From contig CBDUQU010000021.1 of the NCBI GenBank assembly GCA_965369445.1, positions 1 to 27,823 of the forward strand: a stretch of DNA of 27,823 nt, given 5' to 3'. The number at the start of each line of letters is the position of its first letter. Within the stretch, counting starts at the first letter, position 1. Positions 7,280 to 16,216 of this stretch are shown here, one piece after another. Made by a program: the position numbers and the translations under genes. This stretch comes from SM23-73-3 sp965369445 (GTDB lineage: Bacteria; Zixibacteria; MSB-5A5; SM1-73). The notes below the pieces were generated by a model. That model saw nothing but the letters and a program-made list of their open reading frames with translations. It was not told where the DNA came from and did no database searches.

Positions 7280-8317
7280 ATGCGAAAAAACGACGGATTC
7301 GTGAAAGTATCGATAGTGGTTCCGGCATACAACGAGGTGGAGAACGTCCTGCCGCTGATGGAGGAGTTCTCCAAGACGTTTGCCCGAACCAGGATGAACG
7401 CGGAGGTGATCTTAGTGGACGATGGGTCCACCGACGGCACCTTCTTAAAAGCCAGAGAATGCCAGCGAAGATACCCCTTCTTGCGGGTGGCAAGCCATCA
7501 GAGAAACATGGGGCTGACCGAAGCGTTGATGACCGGATTCTCCAAGGCTCGCGGCAGAATCTTCGTGTTTTGGCCTGCAGACCTGCAATATCTGCCGCAG
7601 GACATCCCCAAGCTGGTGGAGAGAATCGACAACGGATATGACGTGGTCTGCGGCTGGAAGAAGGGTTCGTACGGTTTAAAGAGTTTCGTATCCTTCTTTT
7701 ACAACCTTCTTTCCCGAACCTTGTTTCGGGTTAAGGTTCACGACTTAAACTCGGTCAAGGCCTTTAAGCGGGAGGTGGTGGATGACGTACCCATGCGCAA
7801 GGATTGGCACAGGTACATGGTGGTGATGGCGGCGGACAAAGGGTATAAAGTCGGGGAGGTGAAAGTTAAACTACATCCGCGAAGGTTCGGGAAATCCAAG
7901 TTTGGAATCTGGAGGGTGCCCATCGGGTTTCTGGATCTCCTTTCGGTGAAATTCCAGATCTCCTTCATGAAGAAGCCCTTGCTTCTGTTCGGGTTCTTGG
8001 GCCTGATCTTAATTCTCCTAGGAATCCTGACCGGAGGAGTGGCCGTTTATCTAAGGATTGCAAGGCATGAAGGCTTCAGACCACTTTTGTATCTGGTGAT
8101 TCTTCTGGTCCTTTCCGGGATTTCGTTCTTTGCCTTAGGCTTTTTAGCCGAAGCTATAACCAGCATAAAAGACGAGATGAGAGCTCTGGCCAGAAAACTC
8201 TCCCCCAGGGACAGGCCGCAAACGAGAAACGTTCCCAGACCTGAGCAGAGAAGACATTTTCCCAGGAGAAAAGAAAATCGACCGGCGGACAAGGGCACAG
8301 GTAAGAATTCCTCGTAG
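7280..8317 (+). CDS. GT2 glycosyltransferase with two C-terminal membrane helices (DPM1/GtrB-like)
   Basis: 345 residues. The N-terminal GT-A domain has VSIVVPAYNEVENV (residues 10-23), VILVDDGSTDGT (43-54) and VFWPADLQYLPQDIP (96-110). Asp101 in PADLQ is the probable metal- and donor-binding residue. Two hydrophobic segments follow (roughly 230-255 and 265-290), the layout of GtrB/ArnC-type enzymes that load a sugar onto undecaprenyl phosphate at the cytoplasmic face. The last 45 residues are strongly basic and Arg/Pro-rich (for example PRPEQRRHFPRRKENR) and are probably disordered. It starts 4 nt after the GT-C gene and could make the lipid-linked donor that such an enzyme uses; that pairing is inferred from position only. 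Confidence 0.85.
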   Translation: MRKNDGFVKVSIVVPAYNEVENVLPLMEEFSKTFARTRMNAEVILVDDGSTDGTFLKARECQRRYPFLRVASHQRNMGLTEALMTGFSKARGRIFVFWPADLQYLPQDIPKLVERIDNGYDVVCGWKKGSYGLKSFVSFFYNLLSRTLFRVKVHDLNSVKAFKREVVDDVPMRKDWHRYMVVMAADKGYKVGEVKVKLHPRRFGKSKFGIWRVPIGFLDLLSVKFQISFMKKPLLLFGFLGLILILLGILTGGVAVYLRIARHEGFRPLLYLVILLVLSGISFFALGFLAEAITSIKDEMRALARKLSPRDRPQTRNVPRPEQRRHFPRRKENRPADKGTGKNSS

Positions 8318-8335
8318 TCACTTATCAATTTCCTT

Positions 8336-9586
8336 ATGCGCGAAAGGCCCGGTACTGAGAAAACGAAAGTGCCATCTCAAAGCAGGTCTGAGCTTAAGAT
8401 TCTGGTTTTGACTCACAACTACATCCGCTTCAGGGGAGACCACGCCGGCCATTTTCTCCACGTCTTAGCCACGGGTCTGGTTCAGAGTGGACATAAGGTC
8501 CTCGTGCTTGCCCCTCACCCGAAGGGTCTGAAAAGATTCGAGATCATGGATGGCGTGGTGGTGCATCGGTTCAAATACGCCCCCGCTGCAAAAGAAAGGC
8601 TGGCTTACATCGGGACCATGCATGAGCTTGTTGCTGCAAGCTGGTTAAACAAGGTTCTCTTCCTCTCCTTTCTTGTCTCCTTCTTTGTTAAGGCTTTGAG
8701 TCTTTCAATTCGAGAACGTGTCGACTTAGTCTCCGCCCAGTGGTGGATACCGGGCGGGCTGATAGGATATTTCGTATCTTTGTTTCGCCGAAAGCCTTTG
8801 GTCGTCACCTCGCACGGAACGGACATTCGTCTGCTGGAAAAATCTCCCTTTTCCCGAAAATTGGCGAAGCCGGTCTTTCGCCGGGCCAAATACATCACCA
8901 CCGTGTCCGGCTTTCTGAAGGAGAAACTGATCAGAAACACCAGAGTGGCCCAGGAGAAGATAAGGGTCATCCCCATGCCCGTGACGCCGGATACTTTTGC
9001 GCCCAAGCCGCTGCCGAAGGATGTAGTCAAGCTTATCCTCTGCGTGGCTCGCTTCACCCCCCAGAAAGGACTCGATTCCTTCCTCAAGGCTTGCAGGATA
9101 CTCAAGGACAGAGGGGTCAATTTCAAGGCCAGGATCGTCGGAGAGGGGCCACTGAAAAAGTCTTTGCAGGATGACATCATCAAGCTACAGTTGGAGGATA
9201 ACGTCTTAATGGCTGACATCGTCCCCCAGAAGGAGCTGAACCGGCTTTACGCTGAGAGCTATCTTTGTATCCTTCCCTCCATCGAGGAAGGCTTTGGCCT
9301 GGTTTTAGTGGAAGCGCAGCTGTGCAGAAGACCGGTGGTGGGCACACGCTCCGGGGGAATAACCGACATTATCGAAGACGGCGAAAGTGGCTTGCTGGTT
9401 CCGCCGAAAGACCACCAAAGCCTGGCGCAAGCTATGGAGAGAATAATGACCGATAAGCAATTAGCTGAAAGACTCGCCGAAGGTGGATACAGAAGTGCGC
9501 TGGCGAAATTTTCACCTCAGGCAGTTCTCCGAAGATATCTGGAGGTAATCGGACAGCCACACGGTTCGACAGGCTCACCGTCCTGA
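8336..9586 (+). CDS. GT4-family glycosyltransferase (GT-B fold)
   Basis: 416 residues with the two Rossmann-like domains of retaining GT-B enzymes. The N-terminal acceptor domain has LKILVLTHNYIRFRGDHAGHF and VVTSHGTD (157-163). The C-terminal donor domain has LILCVARFTPQKGLDSFLKA and the E-x7-E motif PSIEEGFGLVLVEA with Glu318 and Glu326, followed by GTRSGGITDIIEDGESGLLV. These cytoplasmic enzymes extend lipid-linked sugars from nucleotide-sugar donors. The gene starts 18 nt after the GT2 gene, so it is likely cotranscribed. The last residues (GQPHGSTGSPS) are encoded by a dispersed palindromic repeat at 9563-9600 that supplies the stop codon. The natural C-terminus may therefore have been replaced by repeat DNA. 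Confidence 0.9.
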   Translation: MRERPGTEKTKVPSQSRSELKILVLTHNYIRFRGDHAGHFLHVLATGLVQSGHKVLVLAPHPKGLKRFEIMDGVVVHRFKYAPAAKERLAYIGTMHELVAASWLNKVLFLSFLVSFFVKALSLSIRERVDLVSAQWWIPGGLIGYFVSLFRRKPLVVTSHGTDIRLLEKSPFSRKLAKPVFRRAKYITTVSGFLKEKLIRNTRVAQEKIRVIPMPVTPDTFAPKPLPKDVVKLILCVARFTPQKGLDSFLKACRILKDRGVNFKARIVGEGPLKKSLQDDIIKLQLEDNVLMADIVPQKELNRLYAESYLCILPSIEEGFGLVLVEAQLCRRPVVGTRSGGITDIIEDGESGLLVPPKDHQSLAQAMERIMTDKQLAERLAEGGYRSALAKFSPQAVLRRYLEVIGQPHGSTGSPS

Positions 9587-9600
9587 GCGAAATCGAAGGA
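9563..9600. repeat. Palindromic repeat overlapping the end of the GT4 gene
   Basis: GGTTCGACAGGCTCACCG is followed by TCCTGAGCGAAATCGAAGG. The ends GGTTCGA and TCGAAGG, and the inner GCTCA and TGAGC, are mutually complementary, giving an interrupted palindrome. From memory this motif is a common dispersed repeat in many bacterial genomes; I cannot verify that here. Its TGA (9584-9586) ends the GT4 reading frame. Confidence 0.6.
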
Positions 9601-9606
9601 AGGGCT

Positions 9607-9652
9607 GTCCCTACGCGATTATTAGCTGTAGGGACAGGGCTTGTCCCTGTCC
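9607..9652. repeat. Alternative overlapping hairpins before the flippase-like gene
   Basis: GTCCCTAC (9607-9614) can pair with GTAGGGAC (9628-9635), or GGACAGGG (9632-9639) with CCCTGTCC (9645-9652). The two stems exclude each other. This resembles an attenuator in form but also resembles a dispersed GGGACAGG repeat; no T-run follows. Confidence 0.5.
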
Positions 9653-9681
9653 GCCTACGGTTCATTTACAAGGACCATCAC

Positions 9682-10596
9682 ATGAAGATCAAGAAACTTC
9701 TGATCAAGTCAGTCCAGATCGTCATAATCCTTCTGATATTCTATTTTCTGACTAAGGGTCTGGTCTCCAACTGGAGTCAGGTGAAGGATTTTGACTGGCA
9801 GTTTGACTATCCCCTTTTGGCCCTCTCCTTTGTGCTTCAGCTTATGGCCCTCGCCTGGCTGGTCAAAGTCTGGGGATGGGTGCTTCGACATACCGGATCC
9901 TCTATCTCCTATCTGAAGCTGTTCAAGGTGTGGTTCTTCTCCAATCTGGGAAGGTATCTTCCCGGAAAGGTATGGCAGTTTCTGGGCATGGTCTATATGC
10001 TGGAGAAGCGGGGAGTGCCCACCAGGAACAGCTTCTCCACTGCGATCCTGGCCCAATCCTTCTCGGTCATCTCCGGTCTGTTGATCGCTTTCCTTTTTTT
10101 GGGCGTAAATCTGTATTCTCAGTTCTTCTCAAAAAATCCGGGACTGATTGCGGTGATGGGCCTGTTCGGGATATTCGTTTTGGTGATCATCTTCTATCCG
10201 AAGCTGTTGGAGAGAAGCATCAACTTAGGGTTGGGGATGCTAAAAAGGGAGAAGATTAGCCTTGCTATCAGTAGCAAGGATGTTATTATTTACATTCTGG
10301 CATATTCGGTGTCCTGGCTTCTGTTCGGACTGGCGTTTTTGATATTCATCAAGGCCATGGCAGAAGCCCCATTTGGCATGTATCCCGCCTTAACCGGAGC
10401 CTTTGCCTTTGCGTTCAACATCGGTTTTTTGGCGCTTTTTGTGCCGGGCGGAATCGGGGTGAGGGAAGGAATCCTGGTGCTCTTGCTCTCGTCCTTGTTT
10501 CCCGTGCCAATCGCCACTCTGATTGCGCTTCTGGCCAGGATATGGTCGACCGTTGCGGAGTTGATCTGTTTTCTTACTGCAGTCCCCATGAAATGA
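9682..10596 (+). CDS. Flippase-like / LPG-synthase transmembrane-domain protein (UPF0104)
   Basis: 304 residues with about eight hydrophobic helices. The family signature region GRYLPGKVWQFLGMVYMLEKRGV (near residues 91-113) and the late motif FVPGGIGVREGILVLLLSSL (near 254-273) match the integral-membrane half of lysylphosphatidylglycerol synthases and AglD-like proteins. The soluble aminoacyl transferase domain is absent. Stand-alone members are frequent in surface-polysaccharide clusters. They are proposed to move or modify lipid-linked sugars, but the biochemical role is not established. A promoter or repeat-rich gap of 95 nt precedes it. It is followed by the YfhO-like gene, so it probably belongs to the same glycan pathway. 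Confidence 0.82.
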   Translation: MKIKKLLIKSVQIVIILLIFYFLTKGLVSNWSQVKDFDWQFDYPLLALSFVLQLMALAWLVKVWGWVLRHTGSSISYLKLFKVWFFSNLGRYLPGKVWQFLGMVYMLEKRGVPTRNSFSTAILAQSFSVISGLLIAFLFLGVNLYSQFFSKNPGLIAVMGLFGIFVLVIIFYPKLLERSINLGLGMLKREKISLAISSKDVIIYILAYSVSWLLFGLAFLIFIKAMAEAPFGMYPALTGAFAFAFNIGFLALFVPGGIGVREGILVLLLSSLFPVPIATLIALLARIWSTVAELICFLTAVPMK

Positions 10597-10656
10597 TGTC
10601 AAAGTCGAACAGACTTGCGGAGCCCTGGGGCTTGTCTGAAAAAGCTATATAAGACC

Positions 10657-13122
10657 ATGAAAAAAGGAAAAGGCAAGAAAGATAAGAGAGTAGAAAAAAG
10701 CAAGACCAAGGGCATCAGTCCGAGGACGGAGGGAAAGCTGTGGCGCTATCTGCCGGTGGCTCTGTTGTTCCTTTTGACCATCATCTTGTTTTCTGACTTT
10801 GTCTTCTCCGACGGGATGCTCTTCGGGACCGATACTGTCGAGGCCGGGGTAATGTTCCGATCATTCTATGCCTCCTTCGTAGACCAGTATCACTCCATCC
10901 CTCAATGGAACCCATATCTTTTTGGCGGCATGCCCTTTGTGGATGCCATGCACGGTGACACCTTTTATCCTCTGGCCCTCCTGCAGTTTGTGATGCCCAT
11001 CTCCAGGGCCTTGGGATGGAAGCTGGTGCTGACCGTATTCCTGGCCGGGATCTTCACCTATCTCTGCATGCGGGCCTTCCGCTTCTCCCGGATGGTGTCG
11101 CTGTTCTCAAGCGTAGCCTATATGTTCTCTGCGAATCTGTTCACCTGGGTCTACGGAGGGCAGGACGGCAGGATGTACGTAACCAGCCTTCTCCCCCTCC
11201 TCTTTTTCTTTTTGGAGAAAGCTCTGGATAGCCGAAAGTGGATATACTATATCGGATTGGGATTTGCCATCGGGCTTCTCATTCTGGCCAACCATCCCCA
11301 GTTGGCTTATTACGCGCTGTGGGCGGTGGGCTTATATTTTCTGTTCCGGCTAATTATGGACTTCACCAGCCGCAAAGGGAAGCCCACGTTCGAGAAGATC
11401 AAGCCCTTGATAAGACCGATGGCACTCTTTGTTATAGCCATAGTCATCGGGCTGGCGCTCTCGCTGGTTCAGATACTTCCTCCCTATATCTATGTGAACA
11501 AGTATTCCCCCAGGGCAGAAGGTGGAAGGGGGTATGACTATGCTGTCTCCTGGTCCGCTCACCCGGAGGAGTTGGCCTCTCTGGTGGTGCCGGAGTTCTG
11601 CGGGTACAGCCTTCAGGAGGAAAACACCTACTGGGGAAGAAATCCTTTCAAGCAGAACTCAGATTACGGTGGCATCATTCCCTTGCTGTTCGCGTTTCTC
11701 GCTCTTCTCTTCGTGAAAGACAAAAAGAAGTGGTTTTTCCTGGGGCTTTCCGGTCTGGCCATAATCTATTCCCTTGGGGGACATACCCCCATCTACAGGC
11801 TTTTTTACCACCTGGTTCCTCAGGTAAAAAACTTCCGGGCACCCGGTTTGATTCATTTCCTGTTGATCTTCTCTGTCGTATTCCTCTCGGCGCTCTTCCT
11901 GCAGCGCCTCCTCAAGGGAATAAAGGATAGCTCCGAGCAGAGGAGACTCTTCAAGACACTCCTGATCGTAGTGGCAGCATTTTTCGGGCTCTCATTTCTC
12001 TTCACCATAGCCGGCAGCGCGCTTCTCTCGATCTGGACGGGAATCGTCTATCCCGGAATCGACGCCTACAAGGAGAGGGTTTTGACTCAGAACCTGCCCA
12101 ACGTGGTCAAGGGATTCTGGATTGCCGCATTCTTAATTGGGCTGGCCGCGGGAGCTATCTATCTTCTGGTCAAGGAGAAAGTGACTCCCACCTTCTTCAT
12201 CATAGGCGTAGGAGTGCTCCTGATTTTCGACCTGTGGAGAATAGACGTCAAGTTCATCCGCGATTTCGACTACAGGAGCTACTTCCGTAAGGATGGCGCC
12301 ATCGAATTTCTACAGCGGGACACCGATAAGTTCCGGGTGATCTCTTTGCCCCGCACCTACCAGGGACAAAACATCTTGGCCTATCATAACATAGGGCAGG
12401 TTTTGGGGTACCACGGCAATCAGCTCAAAGCCTATGATGATTTCACTGAGAGAAAGTATTTAGAGTCGGCCCGGACGCAGGACGAATACGCAGGGAGATA
12501 TGCCGAGTTTCTGTTCGGACCCAAGCCGGACCTTCTGAACGTCAAATACTTCTTGAGCCGTCAACCCCTTGAGCATGCCAAGTTCGAGCAGGTGTTTCAC
12601 CAGGGGGGCGTTTATGTATTTCAGAATCGAAATTATCTCCCCCGGGCACGGATAGTGTTCGATTACGAGGTGATGAATGATCGGGAGAAGATTCTGAAAC
12701 GGATCACCGATCCGGATTTCGACTATCGTAACTCCATCATCCTGGAGGAGGAACCCCAGGTCTCCCTCAGTCGCGGGGACACGTCCGTGTCGCTGGGAAA
12801 GGCATACATTGAAAAGGATGAGATAAACAGCATGACCCTAAGGGCTGTCCTCTCCAGAGGCGGCTTCTTGATCTTGAGCGAAAACTACTATCCCGCCTGG
12901 ACAGCCTATGTGGACGGAGTAGAGGCTCAAATCTATCGGGCGAATTATCTTTTTCGAGCCCTTTATCTGGAGGAAGGGGAGCATGAGGTGGAATTTGTCT
13001 TCGATTCCGCCACTTATCGTGTAGGAAAGACGTCAACCTTATTGACATCCGTTCTTCTTTTGGCTATTTTTGGAGTTTATTGGATTAGGCAGGCTGTGCC
13101 CAAAAGGAAAAATGACAGTTGA
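10657..13122 (+). CDS. YfhO-like large membrane protein (GT-C superfamily)
   Basis: About 821 residues from the ATG at 10657. A TTG at 10615 would add 14 residues but has no ribosome site; neither start has a strong one. After a lysine-rich cytoplasmic tail there are about twelve membrane helices. The first large loop carries FGTDTVEAGVMFRSFYASF and QWNPYLFGGMPFVDAMHGD, typical of the YfhO family. The middle holds the loop GHTPIYRLFYHLVPQVKNFRAPG. A soluble beta-rich domain follows (about 530-800), and a final helix comes before a basic tail. In Gram-positive bacteria YfhO is linked to glycosylation of lipoteichoic acid. In this locus it could add a lipid-linked sugar to a surface glycan outside the membrane. 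The acceptor is unknown. Confidence 0.82.
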   Translation: MKKGKGKKDKRVEKSKTKGISPRTEGKLWRYLPVALLFLLTIILFSDFVFSDGMLFGTDTVEAGVMFRSFYASFVDQYHSIPQWNPYLFGGMPFVDAMHGDTFYPLALLQFVMPISRALGWKLVLTVFLAGIFTYLCMRAFRFSRMVSLFSSVAYMFSANLFTWVYGGQDGRMYVTSLLPLLFFFLEKALDSRKWIYYIGLGFAIGLLILANHPQLAYYALWAVGLYFLFRLIMDFTSRKGKPTFEKIKPLIRPMALFVIAIVIGLALSLVQILPPYIYVNKYSPRAEGGRGYDYAVSWSAHPEELASLVVPEFCGYSLQEENTYWGRNPFKQNSDYGGIIPLLFAFLALLFVKDKKKWFFLGLSGLAIIYSLGGHTPIYRLFYHLVPQVKNFRAPGLIHFLLIFSVVFLSALFLQRLLKGIKDSSEQRRLFKTLLIVVAAFFGLSFLFTIAGSALLSIWTGIVYPGIDAYKERVLTQNLPNVVKGFWIAAFLIGLAAGAIYLLVKEKVTPTFFIIGVGVLLIFDLWRIDVKFIRDFDYRSYFRKDGAIEFLQRDTDKFRVISLPRTYQGQNILAYHNIGQVLGYHGNQLKAYDDFTERKYLESARTQDEYAGRYAEFLFGPKPDLLNVKYFLSRQPLEHAKFEQVFHQGGVYVFQNRNYLPRARIVFDYEVMNDREKILKRITDPDFDYRNSIILEEEPQVSLSRGDTSVSLGKAYIEKDEINSMTLRAVLSRGGFLILSENYYPAWTAYVDGVEAQIYRANYLFRALYLEEGEHEVEFVFDSATYRVGKTSTLLTSVLLLAIFGVYWIRQAVPKRKNDS

Positions 13123-13140
13123 AGTCCGCAGCAACCTTAG

Positions 13141-13869
13141 ATGAGTCAAAAAGAGATGAAGACTCTGGTAATCATACCCACATATAACGAGAGCGAGAAC
13201 ATCGAGAAGATCGTCCCCCTGGTCATGGAGAAGGATCCGTCCATTCATGTCTTGATCGTTGATGACAACTCGCCGGACGGAACCGGCCGCATCGCCGACG
13301 AGATGGCCAAAAAGGATGACCGCGTCTTTGTGATTCACCGCGAAAAGAAAAGCGGGTTGGGCACCGCCTATATAGCCGGCTTTAAGTTCGCTTTGGAAAA
13401 AGGCTACGACCTGATATTCGAGATGGACTGTGATTTCTCACATGATCCCAAGTACGTCCCCCATTTTTTGAAGGCGATCCAGGAGGCAGATCTGGTTTTA
13501 GGATCCAGATACATAGATGGGGTGAACGTGATCAACTGGCCCATGTCCCGGCTGCTTCTCTCCTATTATGCCAACGTATATTCGCGGCTGGTCACCGGCC
13601 TGCCGGTCAAAGACGCCACCAGCGGGTTCAAATGCTTCCGCCGGGAGGTTCTGGAGGCCATCGACTTTAACCGGGTCAAATCCAACGGCTACTCCTTTCA
13701 GATAGAAATGAGCTTTCGTGCCTGGAAGAAGGGATTTAAGATAAAGGAGATACCCATCGTTTTTGAGGACCGGAAGGTGGGCCAGTCCAAGATGTCCAAG
13801 AAGATCGTTCGGGAAGCCGTCTGGATGGTGTGGAAATTGAGGCTGCGGAGCCTGCTGGGTAAATTATGA
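13141..13869 (+). CDS. GT2 polyprenyl-phosphate mannose synthase-like glycosyltransferase (DPM1-like)
   Basis: 242 residues, without membrane tail, the length of bacterial and archaeal Ppm1/DPM1 catalytic domains. Motifs are TLVIIPTYNESENIEKIV, VLIVDDNSPDGTG, FEMDCDFSHDPKYVP (the canonical metal-binding D-x-D-x-S-H), VLGSRYIDG and KDATSGFKCF. Such enzymes make polyprenyl-phosphate mannose or glucose from GDP-mannose or UDP-glucose at the cytoplasmic face, the donor for GT-C enzymes. It begins 18 nt after the YfhO-like gene, a natural partner that would use such a donor. An internal ATG at residue 6 could also be the start; neither has a clear Shine-Dalgarno sequence. Confidence 0.9.
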   Translation: MSQKEMKTLVIIPTYNESENIEKIVPLVMEKDPSIHVLIVDDNSPDGTGRIADEMAKKDDRVFVIHREKKSGLGTAYIAGFKFALEKGYDLIFEMDCDFSHDPKYVPHFLKAIQEADLVLGSRYIDGVNVINWPMSRLLLSYYANVYSRLVTGLPVKDATSGFKCFRREVLEAIDFNRVKSNGYSFQIEMSFRAWKKGFKIKEIPIVFEDRKVGQSKMSKKIVREAVWMVWKLRLRSLLGKL

Positions 13870-13960
13870 TCATGTCGTTTGAGCAGGAGGGTAGACCAAT
13901 AAGTGTCAGGCATCTGAAGGCCCTGAGTTTATTGGTTCTGCAAACGGTAAGGGTTCGAAA

Positions 13961-14002
13961 CTCACCCTTCTCCCCTGCTCATAAAATGGACAGGGAGCAA
14001 GG
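13961..14002. repeat. Degenerate copy of the CCCCTCTCCAT palindromic repeat
   Basis: It shares CATAAAATGGA, AGGG and CAAGG with the element at 4955-5012, in the same order, while the left arm (CTCCCCTGCTC) has lost full pairing. It lies in the 224-nt gap before the rhamnosyltransferase-like gene, where nothing else is recognised. Confidence 0.5.
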
Positions 14003-14093
14003 TCTGCTGTCATGAAGATGCAAAACCGGCGAAGGCTGCTTCTCGCATTTTCTACTTAGGTTAGTGGTCTCGCGTGAGCCAACGCAGGAAATC

Positions 14094-14978
14094 ATGGCAT
14101 TTTCCTTTAAACCAGAGATTGATCTTTCCATCATCATAGTCAACTATAATGTCCAGGAACTGTTGAAAAGATGCTTGGAATCGATTTTTGATTTTCAAAA
14201 AAATTTGAGCTTCGAGGTAATGGTGATCGACAACGATTCAAAAGATCAGAGCGCAAGCATGGTAAGAGAAAAGTTCCCTCAAGTCAGGCTTTTCGAAAAT
14301 AAACGGAATCTCGGATTTTCAGCCGCCTGCAATCAGGGCACAAAGAGAAGCCGGGGTCGCTTTGTTCTGCTCTTGAATCCGGACACCGAGTTTACCCCGG
14401 GCGGAATAACGGAGATGGTGAAGTTCATGGATTCCCATACCCAGGCCGGAATCTGCGGCCCCAGGATGACCGACTCCCGAGGGAGGGTGCATTACTCGTG
14501 CCGTTCCTTTCCCTCTTACCTGACAGCCATCTCGTCGGGCCAATCCATCTTGAACCGACTCTTCCCCCAGAATCCCTTGTCCAGGAAATACCTTCAAAAG
14601 GACTTAAATCGCACCGAGAGAATCCAGACAGACTGGGTGTCCGGCTCCTGCCTTCTGACAAAAAGAGAGGTGTTTGAGAGAATCGGGCTTCTGGATACGC
14701 GTTTCTTTATGTATGTGGAGGACGTGGATCTCTGTTACAGAGCCGAAAAAGCCGGCTATTCGGTCCATTGTTTCCCCAACGTGACCGTAATTCACCATAC
14801 CGGCGGAAGCAGCCGGAAAAGAAGAGTCTTGATGTTGGTGGAGCACCATCGGAGTATGTATCGCTTTCATCGGAAACACTATCGTCCCAACTTTTTCTTG
14901 AAGGGGATCGTCTTCTGCGGCATCTGGATTCGCCTTTGGCTCGCGGTGGTAGTAACTCTCCTTCGTAGCGCATGGTAA
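14094..14978 (+). CDS. GT2 rhamnosyltransferase-like glycosyltransferase (WbbL-like)
   Basis: 294 residues from the ATG at 14094, or 304 from a GTG at 14064. I prefer the ATG because it has AGGA just upstream and the conserved strand DLSIIIVNYNVQELLKRCLESI follows at once. Motifs of the WbbL/RfbF branch are VMVIDNDSKDQS, NLGFSAACNQG, LLNPDTEFTPGG, WVSGSCLLTKREVF and FFMYVEDVDLCYRAEKAGY. In this branch the ED near the end is the proposed catalytic base. A C-terminal hydrophobic stretch may bind the membrane. Such enzymes add L-rhamnose or a similar deoxysugar to a lipid-linked glycan; the sugar is not proven by sequence. accA follows after 27 nt. Confidence 0.87.
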   Translation: MAFSFKPEIDLSIIIVNYNVQELLKRCLESIFDFQKNLSFEVMVIDNDSKDQSASMVREKFPQVRLFENKRNLGFSAACNQGTKRSRGRFVLLLNPDTEFTPGGITEMVKFMDSHTQAGICGPRMTDSRGRVHYSCRSFPSYLTAISSGQSILNRLFPQNPLSRKYLQKDLNRTERIQTDWVSGSCLLTKREVFERIGLLDTRFFMYVEDVDLCYRAEKAGYSVHCFPNVTVIHHTGGSSRKRRVLMLVEHHRSMYRFHRKHYRPNFFLKGIVFCGIWIRLWLAVVVTLLRSAW

Positions 14979-15005
14979 TTTAGGATTTGCTAAAAGGGCA
15001 AAAGG

Positions 15006-15983
15006 ATGAACGGACCTTACTTAGATTTCGAAAAGCCGATCCATGAGCTGGAGAAAAGGATCAACGACTTAAAGGAACTGGCTGGCCGGGAGGGGGAAGA
15101 TCCGCTGGACAATCTGGAGCTTTCCCGCGAGATTCAGTCTTTGGAGGAAAAGCTGGATAAGCTTACCCGGGAGATCTACTCTAAGCTCTCCCGGTGGCAG
15201 AGGGTGCGGCTGGCCCGTCATCCCCGCCGTCCCTGCACTCTGGATTTCATCTCCCTGATGACCACGGACTTCATCGAGCTGCACGGGGACAGGAGTTTTG
15301 CGGATGACAAGGCCATGGTGGGCGGCTTTGCCAGCATGGATGGAAAGCCGATCCTGGTGGTGGGGCAGCAGAAAGGGAAAGACACCAAGCAGAAGCTATA
15401 CCGGAATTTTGGCATGTCCCATCCGGAAGGATACCGAAAGGCGTTGAGACTGATGCAGCTGGCATCGCGATTTGGCAAGCCGGTGGTGATTCTGGTGGAC
15501 ACCCCCGGGGCATTTCCCGGGATAGGGGCTGAGGAGAGGGGACAGGCGGAGGCCATCGCCCGTAACTTGAGGGAGATGACCCGGCTGCAGGTGCCCATAA
15601 TAATAAACATAATCGGCGAAGGGGCCAGCGGAGGAGCCCTGGGGATCGGTTTGGGTGATAGGGTGTTCATGCTGGAGAATGCCTGGTATTCGGTGATCTC
15701 CCCGGAAGGATGCGCCGCCATTCTTTGGAGGGATGCGGCCAAAGCTCCCGAGGCCGCGGAGGCTTTGAAACTATCGGCTCCCGATCTGATGAGGCTCAAG
15801 GTGATCGACAAGATCGTTCCCGAGCCTGGAGGCGGGGCCCACCGGGATCCCAAGAGACAGGCACAGATACTGAAAGAAGAGATACTTGCCGCTCTGAATG
15901 AATTGGAGACGTTAACCCCCGAGGAGTTGATCGAGAGAAGAATAGCCAAGTTCCGGGTGATGGGCCAATACCTGGAAAAGTAA
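15006..15983 (+). CDS. accA: Acetyl-CoA carboxylase carboxyltransferase subunit alpha
   Basis: 325 residues, the usual size. With AccD it forms the carboxyltransferase that moves CO2 from carboxybiotin to acetyl-CoA, giving malonyl-CoA for fatty acid synthesis. The N-terminal helical region (LDFEKPIHELEKRINDLKEL) is followed by the crotonase-fold core with MTTDFIELHGDRSFADD, GQQKGKDTKQKLYRNFGM, VDTPGAFPGIGAEERGQ and IIGEGASGGALGIG, whose backbone amides form oxyanion holes. A GGG-containing ribosome site (14992-14998) lies 7 nt before the ATG. accD is not in the window, so the subunits are encoded apart. The gene sits 27 nt behind the glycan cluster and may share its transcript. Confidence 0.97.
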   Translation: MNGPYLDFEKPIHELEKRINDLKELAGREGEDPLDNLELSREIQSLEEKLDKLTREIYSKLSRWQRVRLARHPRRPCTLDFISLMTTDFIELHGDRSFADDKAMVGGFASMDGKPILVVGQQKGKDTKQKLYRNFGMSHPEGYRKALRLMQLASRFGKPVVILVDTPGAFPGIGAEERGQAEAIARNLREMTRLQVPIIINIIGEGASGGALGIGLGDRVFMLENAWYSVISPEGCAAILWRDAAKAPEAAEALKLSAPDLMRLKVIDKIVPEPGGGAHRDPKRQAQILKEEILAALNELETLTPEELIERRIAKFRVMGQYLEK

Positions 15984-16216
15984 ACGGAGTGATACCGTCG
16001 ACTGCGAAGGCCAACCCTTAAGATGTCAGCCGGAGACGAATTGGCACAAAGAGTGTGTTCAAAAATCCAAGAAAGCGGGCGTTCGTCCGGCGCCGGCATC
16101 GCACTCTCAAAGTGGCGGCGACCCTGTCCGGTCTTTCTCTTGAGGCTTATTTCCTCTTGTCCAATTTTAGTGCATGGTGGAGTTAAACAAGTTGCGTAAA
16201 AAGGAGTAGGAGGAAC

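Noticed and set aside
15218..16099. A 293-codon open frame on the minus strand opposite accA.
   Set aside because: It is the antisense shadow of a strongly conserved gene, with Ser/Pro/Arg-rich composition typical of such shadows.
16023..16199. A 58-codon plus-strand reading frame (MSAGDELAQRV...) between accA and the Trm112-like gene.
   Set aside because: No ribosome site before the ATG, no family recognised, and the second half is Cys/Pro/Arg-rich as in chance frames. It remains possible but unsupported.
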